Shown piece by piece: positions 59,358 to 64,000 of a DNA stretch of 64,000 nucleotides. A program made the translations under genes and the position numbers. The DNA is taken from assembly GCF_010993975.1 (NCBI RefSeq), contig NZ_JAACZO010000001.1, forward strand, positions 62,001 through 126,000. The letters run 5' to 3'. The stretch is from Halomonas faecis (GTDB lineage: Bacteria; Pseudomonadota; Gammaproteobacteria; Pseudomonadales; Halomonadaceae). The notes under the pieces are model-generated. The model made no database searches, was not told where the DNA came from, and saw only the letters and a program-made list of their open reading frames with translations. Each line of letters begins with the position of its first letter. Positions within the stretch are counted from its first letter, which is position 1.

Positions 59358-59436
59358 GAGGCGCCTGTGATATTCGATTGCGTCTGCCGCTAGCGTATAC
59401 AATGGCATGTCATCCAGGGCAGCGAGGAGTGGGAAC

Positions 59437-60174
59437 ATGAGCCAGCCGGCGGAGCGTGGCGAGCCCGGTAAGGGGCACCCCCGGCGCCTGGGCAAGAACG
59501 GCGACGGGGCACAGCGACACGAGGCGATCTACCGCTCGATCAGCGATGCCATCATCGAACATCGGCTGAAACCCGGCGCGCGCCTGCGTGAAGACGCACT
59601 GGCCGAAGTGTTCGGGGTCAGCCGTACCGGGATTCGCAAGATCCTGCAGCGCCTGGCGCTGGAACAGCTGGTGACGCTCACGCCGCGGCGTGGCGCCAGC
59701 GTTACCCGGCCCACCGCCGACGAAGCCAAGGACGTCTTCGACGCCCGCCAGATGGTGGAATGCGGGTTGATGCCGGCCGTGGCTCGGCGCATCAGCGAGG
59801 CGGACCTGCAGGAGTTGCGCGACATGGCCAAACGCGAGCGCGAGGCATTGCGCACCGGCGAGCAGAGTACCGCCATCAAGCTATCGGCCGCTTTCCATGA
59901 GCGCCTGGCCGGTCTCTCCGGCAATGCCACCCTGGCCGAGTTCGTGGGACGTCTCTGCTCGCGCTCCTCGCTGATTCTGGCGGTCTATGGCAGCCCCGGT
60001 CACCTGGGGTGCGAGTCTCACGATCACGAGGATTTGATCGCCCACCTGGTAGCCGGTAACGGAGATCGTGCCCAAGCCTTCATGAGCCGCCATCTCAAGG
60101 CCATCGAGGCGTCGCTCTCCATCGTCGAGGAAGTCGACGAGGTGCCCGACCTGCACCGCATCTTCGGCCGCTGA
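59437..60174 (+). CDS. GntR-family regulator (FCD type) of the urate cluster
   Basis: The product is a 245-aa regulator with a winged helix-turn-helix (EAIYRSISDAIIEHRLKPGARLREDALAEVFGVSRTGIRKILQRL, about residues 30-75) and an all-helical FCD effector domain. GAGGAG precedes the ATG. It follows puuD by 79 bp and probably controls the urate genes; a GTATACAATG sequence at 59395 in front of it may be its own operator. It converges with dgoA. Confidence 0.87.
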   Translation: MSQPAERGEPGKGHPRRLGKNGDGAQRHEAIYRSISDAIIEHRLKPGARLREDALAEVFGVSRTGIRKILQRLALEQLVTLTPRRGASVTRPTADEAKDVFDARQMVECGLMPAVARRISEADLQELRDMAKREREALRTGEQSTAIKLSAAFHERLAGLSGNATLAEFVGRLCSRSSLILAVYGSPGHLGCESHDHEDLIAHLVAGNGDRAQAFMSRHLKAIEASLSIVEEVDEVPDLHRIFGR

Positions 60175-60210
60175 GGGCCGGTTTGACGGCCTCCGCTACT
60201 CGGCGACCCT

Positions 60211-60819
60211 TCACTCCCCACCGGCCGCGCGCCAGGCGGCAACCAGTGACCGAGCGCGTTCGCCGACCTCGGCGGCGGTGAGGCCCGGGGCGTAGAGGGC
60301 GCTGCCCAGGCCGGCGCCGTCGATGCCGCCGGCCCGCCAGTCGGCGAAGTCGTCCGTGCCGATCCCACCGACCGCCAGCAGCATCGTGCCCGGAGGCAGC
60401 ACCGCCCGCATGGCCTGCATGCCCTCGATGCCGATCTGCACCGCGGGAAACAGCTTGAGGCCGGAGGCGCCGGCGTCCAGGGCATCGAAGGCCTCGGATG
60501 GGGTAGCCACGCCGGGCCAGCTCTCCATGCCCAGCCGCCGGGTCTCCTCGATCACCGCCGGGCGGCAGTTGGGGGAGACGATCAGGCGTGCGCCGGCAGC
60601 GAAGGCGTCTCGCGCCTGAGCCGCGGTCAGCACGGTGCCGGCACCGATCAGGGCCCGGTCGCCCAGCGCCTCGGCGAGCCGTCGAATGCTCTGCAGCGGG
60701 TCGGGGGAGTTGAGGGGGACTTCGATGCGCTCGATGCCGGCAGCCAGCACCGCTTCGCCGACGTCGACGGCCTCGCCGGGAGAGAGGCCGCGCAGTATGC
60801 CGATCAGAGGAAGGGACAT
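60211..60819 (-). CDS. dgoA: 2-Dehydro-3-deoxy-6-phosphogalactonate aldolase
   Basis: The product is a 202-aa KDPG/KDPGal-type aldolase that cleaves the phosphorylated sugar acid to pyruvate and glyceraldehyde-3-phosphate. LIGILRGLSPGEAVDVGEAVLAAGI, IEVPLNSPDPLQSI (active-site Glu), LIGAGTVLTAAQARDA and the Schiff-base Lys in GLKLFPA are visible. It is the last gene of dgoR-dgoD-dgoK-dgoA, 21 bp after dgoK. Confidence 0.94.
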   Translation of the reverse strand: MSLPLIGILRGLSPGEAVDVGEAVLAAGIERIEVPLNSPDPLQSIRRLAEALGDRALIGAGTVLTAAQARDAFAAGARLIVSPNCRPAVIEETRRLGMESWPGVATPSEAFDALDAGASGLKLFPAVQIGIEGMQAMRAVLPPGTMLLAVGGIGTDDFADWRAGGIDGAGLGSALYAPGLTAAEVGERARSLVAAWRAAGGE

Positions 60820-60840
60820 GGGTCAGGGCTCCAGGTGGCG

Positions 60841-61821
60841 TCAGGGGGCGAGATGTTCGTGGTTCAGAGCGGCCTGGGCCAGCCGCAGACCGTCGACAGT
60901 GGCGGTTTCGCCGTCGATACGGCGGCAGTCGATGCCCAGTGTCTCCAGGGCCAGGGCGTAGCGCGTGCACAGTGACTCGGCACCGATCAGCGTGACGGTC
61001 TCGCCGTGAGCCAGATCGGTGCGCACGCTGGCCAGTTCCAGGCCGATCACCAGGCCCGAGAGGCGTGCTGCCAGCCGTGCGCCGCGTGCGTCTCCGGCGG
61101 GTAGGTCGCTGTCCAGCAGGTCCTGGGCGCGCAGGCCAAACAGCCGGGTGCCCAGAGCTTCGGGGGATTCGGTCGACTCCTGCACCGCCGTCACGAAGGT
61201 CTGCCGGCAGCCGGGCTCGGCCAGGTCGTCCAGGCCGATGGAGTGCTTGAGCACCGATCGCTCGGCGAGCAACCGATAGAGCTCCCCGGTGAGGAAGGTA
61301 GCGAAGCGCGTGACGGCGCCGGTCTCGAGGCGGGCCCACTTGGCATGGGTGCCAGGCAGGCAGACGGGCCCGGAAACCGTGGGCTCATGGACAGCCAGGC
61401 CGGCGAGTTGGGTTTCCTCGCCGCGCATGACGTCGAATCGGCGGCCGGCATCATCGGGCCGCTGGCAAAGACCCGGCAGCAGGGTGACGTCGAGTCGCGG
61501 GTCCTCGACGGTGGGGCCGACCGCCCCCGAGGCCAGACCGTCCAGCCGCGTCGGTACCGGCAGGTAGGCGGCCTCCCGCCAGCCCTGGCGGGCCCCGGCC
61601 ATGCCGCAGACCCGCACGGCGATGCGCCCGCTTGCGGGCAGCCAGTCGCCGATGGCCATCAGCAGGGTTGCCTCGTAGTCCGCCGGCGCCAGCGAGAGCA
61701 TGCCGCGGTCGGATGTGGCGCGGGCCAGCACCCGGCCCTCCTTCGTCAGGGCCCAGGCACGCAGGTTGCTCGACCCCCAGTCGACGGCGACCCAGCTGAC
61801 TCGTTCGGCAATCGGCAGCAT
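60841..61821 (-). CDS. dgoK: 2-Dehydro-3-deoxygalactonokinase
   Basis: The product is a 326-aa sugar acid kinase that phosphorylates 2-dehydro-3-deoxygalactonate. VAVDWGSSNLRAWAL near the start (ATP phosphate loop), VCGMAGARQGWREA and LPGTHAKWARLETG are typical DgoK stretches. ATG 61821 is used; ATG 61833 in the same frame would overlap dgoD by seven bases and is equally possible. Confidence 0.92.
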   Translation of the reverse strand: MLPIAERVSWVAVDWGSSNLRAWALTKEGRVLARATSDRGMLSLAPADYEATLLMAIGDWLPASGRIAVRVCGMAGARQGWREAAYLPVPTRLDGLASGAVGPTVEDPRLDVTLLPGLCQRPDDAGRRFDVMRGEETQLAGLAVHEPTVSGPVCLPGTHAKWARLETGAVTRFATFLTGELYRLLAERSVLKHSIGLDDLAEPGCRQTFVTAVQESTESPEALGTRLFGLRAQDLLDSDLPAGDARGARLAARLSGLVIGLELASVRTDLAHGETVTLIGAESLCTRYALALETLGIDCRRIDGETATVDGLRLAQAALNHEHLAP

Positions 61822-61826
61822 GTCGT

Positions 61827-62975
61827 TCACCATTCGGCGATGGAACCGTCCTCGTGGGTCCATACCGGGTTGCGCCAGCGGTGGCCCACTCTGGCGCGCT
61901 CCTCGACGAAGGCTTCGTCGATCTCCACCCCGAGCCCGGGGCCCTGGGGGATGGCGCAGAAGCCGTCCACGATGGCCAGCGCCGTCTTGTCGACCAGGTA
62001 GTCGAGCACGTCGTTGTCGCGGTTGTAGTGGATGCCCATGCTCTGCTCCTGGATGAAGGCGTTGTGGCACACCGCGTCGAGCTGCAGGGAGGCGGCCAGC
62101 GTCAGCGGGCCGAGCGGGCAGTGCGGGGCCAGCGCCACGTCGTGGGCAGAGGCCAGGGCGGCGATCTTCAAGCCCTCGCTGATGCCGCCGCAGTGGGAGA
62201 GGTCGGGCTGGATGATGTCGATCATGCCGTCGGCGAGCAGGTCGCGGAACGCGAAGCGGCTATGCAGCCGTTCGCCGGTGGCCAGGGGGTAGCCCAGACT
62301 GCCGGCGATTTGGCCCAGGCAGGGCAGGTGCTCCGGCGCCACCGGTTCCTCGACGAACATCGGGTGGAAGGGTTCCAACTCGCGAAGCAGCGCCTTGGCC
62401 ATGGGGCGATGCACCCGGCCGTGGAAGTCGATGCCGATGCCGACGTCGGGGCCCACGGCATGGCGGGCTTCCGCCACGCGCGCTACCGCTTCGTCGACCT
62501 TGCGGTGGCTGTCGACGATCGCAAGCTCCGGGATGGCGTTCATCTTGAAGGCCGTAAAACCCTGCGCCACCAGGGCCTTGGCGCCGGCACCCACGTCACT
62601 GGGTCGGTCGCCGCCGGTCCAGGCGTACATGCGCATTCGGTCGCGCACGGCGCCGCCCAGGAGCTGGTGCACCGGTACGCCCAGGTCGCGTCCCTTGAGA
62701 TCCCACAGTGCCTGGTCGATGCCGGCGATGGCGCTCATCAGGATCGGCCCGCCGCGGTAGAAGCCGGCGCGGTACAGGGTATTCCACAGGTGCTCGATGC
62801 GGTGCGGGTCCTGACCGACCAGGTAGTCGGCGAGTTCATGGACGGCTGCCTCAACGGTGGCGGCGCGACCCTCGACGACCGGCTCGCCCCAACCGTAGCA
62901 GCCCGCGTCGGTCTCGATCTTGAGAAACAGCCAGCGCGGCGGGACCTGCCAGGTCTTGAGTCGGGTGATCTTCAT
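61827..62975 (-). CDS. dgoD: D-Galactonate dehydratase
   Basis: The product is a 382-aa enolase-superfamily enzyme that dehydrates D-galactonate to 2-dehydro-3-deoxygalactonate. The first metal ligand lies in [20 protein letters not shown] supplies the second and [12 protein letters not shown] the third; [16 protein letters not shown] follows. Length and start ([22 protein letters not shown]) match the family. It precedes dgoK and dgoA in one operon headed by dgoR. Confidence 0.95.
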   Translation of the reverse strand: MKITRLKTWQVPPRWLFLKIETDAGCYGWGEPVVEGRAATVEAAVHELADYLVGQDPHRIEHLWNTLYRAGFYRGGPILMSAIAGIDQALWDLKGRDLGVPVHQLLGGAVRDRMRMYAWTGGDRPSDVGAGAKALVAQGFTAFKMNAIPELAIVDSHRKVDEAVARVAEARHAVGPDVGIGIDFHGRVHRPMAKALLRELEPFHPMFVEEPVAPEHLPCLGQIAGSLGYPLATGERLHSRFAFRDLLADGMIDIIQPDLSHCGGISEGLKIAALASAHDVALAPHCPLGPLTLAASLQLDAVCHNAFIQEQSMGIHYNRDNDVLDYLVDKTALAIVDGFCAIPQGPGLGVEIDEAFVEERARVGHRWRNPVWTHEDGSIAEW

Positions 62976-62991
62976 GGTGTCTCCCTCCGGT

Positions 62992-63765
62992 TCAGCTCTC
63001 GGGCTCGGTCGCCGAGGCGGTGACGGGGTGGGTGTCGGTGACGATGCCCAAGTCGATGGCGGTGCGCCGCAACACCTCCCGGGCGGCACGTTCGGCGGCG
63101 TCCGGGTCATGACGGCGGATGGCCTCCAACACTCGGCCATGGCGCGTCAGGCTGTCGCCCAGTCCGTCGTGAAACCGATGGACCTGGGCCTGGGAGCCCT
63201 GGATCAGGGCGATGATCGAGGGGCGCAGCAGGTGGCCCATCTGGCGCCATACCAAGTTGTGGCTGGCGCGGTAGATGGCGTCGTGGAAAGCCACGTCGTA
63301 CTCCACGTGCTGGTCTCGGGCCTCGGGCGCGGCGGCGGTGCGGGTCATGCCGTGGAAGGCGGCCTCCAGGCGTTCGAGGTCCGCCTCCTCGGCGGCCTGC
63401 GCGGCAAGGCGGGCGAGTACCGGCTCGGCCGAGTAGCGGAAGGCGAGAATCTCGCGCACCAGCTTGGGGTCGAGGCTCTCGATGCCGGTCATCCAGTCGC
63501 TGATCAACGGGTCGAGCAGGTGCCACTCGGAGACCTCGCGCACCCGGCTGCCGCGCCCGGCGGTGCGCTCGATCAGGCCGGTGGCGGTGAGGCTGGCCAG
63601 CGCATTGCGCACCTGATTGCGGCTCACCGCGAAGTGGGTACAGAGATCCAGCTCCCGCGGGAAGGCGTCGCCGGGCTGCCAGCGGCCGGCCAGCAGCGCC
63701 CGGGCCAGCAGCCGGGCCAGCGCCTCGGCGCCGCCGCGGTGGTGGGGAAGGCCATCCAGGGACAT
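62992..63765 (-). CDS. dgoR: GntR-family (FCD) regulator of galactonate genes
   Basis: The product is a 257-aa regulator. An N-terminal winged helix-turn-helix ([36 protein letters not shown]) is followed by an FCD domain with metal-binding His residues ([11 protein letters not shown]). It lies at the operon head, 16 bp before dgoD, and probably represses the operon through the dyad at 63806. Confidence 0.9.
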   Translation of the reverse strand: MSLDGLPHHRGGAEALARLLARALLAGRWQPGDAFPRELDLCTHFAVSRNQVRNALASLTATGLIERTAGRGSRVREVSEWHLLDPLISDWMTGIESLDPKLVREILAFRYSAEPVLARLAAQAAEEADLERLEAAFHGMTRTAAAPEARDQHVEYDVAFHDAIYRASHNLVWRQMGHLLRPSIIALIQGSQAQVHRFHDGLGDSLTRHGRVLEAIRRHDPDAAERAAREVLRRTAIDLGIVTDTHPVTASATEPES

Positions 63766-63805
63766 GGCTAAGCAATCCTGAGCGGGATGTCGTGGCTAGC
63801 CTATT

Positions 63806-63820
63806 AAATGTCTGACATTT
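63806..63820. promoter_or_regulatory. DgoR-type operator
   Basis: AAATGTCTGACATTT is a perfect 15-bp dyad, 41 bp before the dgoR start, flanked by AT-rich promoter-like DNA. Its shape fits FCD-GntR operators and suggests autoregulation of the dgo operon. Confidence 0.65.
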
Positions 63821-63838
63821 TGGCAAACCCAATACGAA

Positions 63839-63862
63839 GACCCCGGGCATCGGCCCGGGGTC
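63839..63862. terminator. Terminator between dgo operon and the right-edge gene
   Basis: GACCCCGGGC and GCCCGGGGTC form a perfect 10-bp stem with loop ATCG. It lies downstream of the minus-strand gene that enters from the right edge. Confidence 0.65.
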
Positions 63863-63889
63863 GCATCACTGTCGTCGTTGTGGGTGTAG

Positions 63890-63915
63890 CCGCCGTCCGT
63901 CCGGTCGGACGGCGG
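63890..63915. terminator. Second hairpin after the right-edge gene
   Basis: CCGCCGTCCG and CGGACGGCGG form a perfect 10-bp stem with a 6-base loop, eight bases past the predicted stop of the right-edge gene. Confidence 0.4.
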
Positions 63916-63922
63916 GCCTGGA

Positions 63923-64000
63923 TCACTGGCAGAAGCGCTGGCAGGGCGCCCAATGCTTCATCAGCAGGTAATAGGTGAGGCCGGCCGGGATCAGGCTGGC
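63923..64000 (-). CDS. C-terminal end of a probable membrane transporter (partial)
   Basis: The last 25 codons of a minus-strand gene are visible and end in TGA at 63923-63925. The peptide SLIPAGLTYYLLMKHWAP looks like the final membrane helix and tail of a permease, possibly an NCS1-type nucleobase or allantoin transporter. Two hairpins follow its stop, as expected for the end of a transcript. The family is a guess from a very short piece. Confidence 0.5.
   Translation of the reverse strand, partial: ASLIPAGLTYYLLMKHWAPCQRFCQ

Noticed and set aside
1..64000. tRNA, rRNA, prophage, toxin-antitoxin or defence genes
   Set aside because: I looked for these signatures and found none that could be supported. 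Nearly all of the window is covered by metabolic and transport genes.

Overview
The window is a gene-dense, high-GC stretch of a gammaproteobacterial chromosome, most likely from a moderate halophile of the Halomonadaceae (Halomonas or a close relative). That placement is inferred from the overall gene set and codon style, not from a marker gene. The set includes a fused TAXI-type TRAP transporter with a DUF1850 partner, PuuD-type urate oxidation, a gamma-butyrobetaine dioxygenase beside a betaine-type binding protein, and a phasin. I see no rRNA, tRNA, CRISPR array, prophage or insertion sequence. The window is a series of small metabolic and transport operons. Genes run into both window edges.

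Layout. 0-3.7 kb: end of a NitT/TauT-type ABC importer, then nnrS. 3.8-7.4 kb: TRAP-TAXI transporter. 7.5-9.1 kb: purE-purK. 9.2-12.1 kb: TraX-like membrane protein, class I glutamine amidotransferase, cation/proton antiporter. 12.1-15.1 kb: cadA and divergent cadR with a textbook MerR-type promoter. 15.1-19.5 kb: arginine/ornithine-type ABC importer with an AstE/AotO-like enzyme. 19.7-21.3 kb: methyltransferase and wrbA. 21.4-25.8 kb: sulfur redox module (Tat-exported type II sulfide:quinone oxidoreductase divergent from an octaheme tetrathionate-reductase-family cytochrome and a cytochrome b). 25.8-28.8 kb: tartrate/malate-type dehydrogenase and a fluoroacetate-dehalogenase-type hydrolase with a divergent LysR regulator. 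28.8-36.5 kb: glycosyltransferase, TVP38-type protein, betaine-type binding protein, gamma-butyrobetaine dioxygenase, LysR regulator, two poorly known proteins, mtfA. 36.5-42.7 kb: GNAT-nitrilase fusion, then ugpCBAE behind a Pho box. 42.7-45.7 kb: PP2C/Ser-Thr kinase fusion and a formate/nitrite channel with an elaborate nitrogen-control leader. 45.7-53.1 kb: DMT exporter, glcDEFG and a lactate/glycolate permease. 53.4-55.3 kb: glutathione transferase, phasin, phosphoribosyltransferase. 55.4-60.2 kb: urate catabolism (permease, uraD, uraH, puuD, GntR regulator). 60.2-63.8 kb: galactonate catabolism (dgoA, dgoK, dgoD, dgoR). The right edge holds the end of a probable permease.

The most unusual material is in the non-coding DNA. 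The two-gene unit nirC plus PP2C/kinase is preceded, in the right order and spacing, by two NtrC-like enhancer sites, a sigma-54 promoter, two hexaloop hairpins and an intrinsic terminator inside the leader. This predicts two-step nitrogen and nitrate control. A family of about 100-bp intergenic elements occurs at least four times (2.4, 14.4, 40.8 and 47.2 kb). It has a conserved core, pairing ends and a central hairpin whose stem sequence changes while staying base-paired. Four GTCA repeats at exact 11-bp spacing (a double Pho box) precede ugpCBAE. An inverted repeat with 17-bp arms brackets the phasin promoter. A 67-bp duplication of the glcF 3' end lies beside one copy of the dispersed element.
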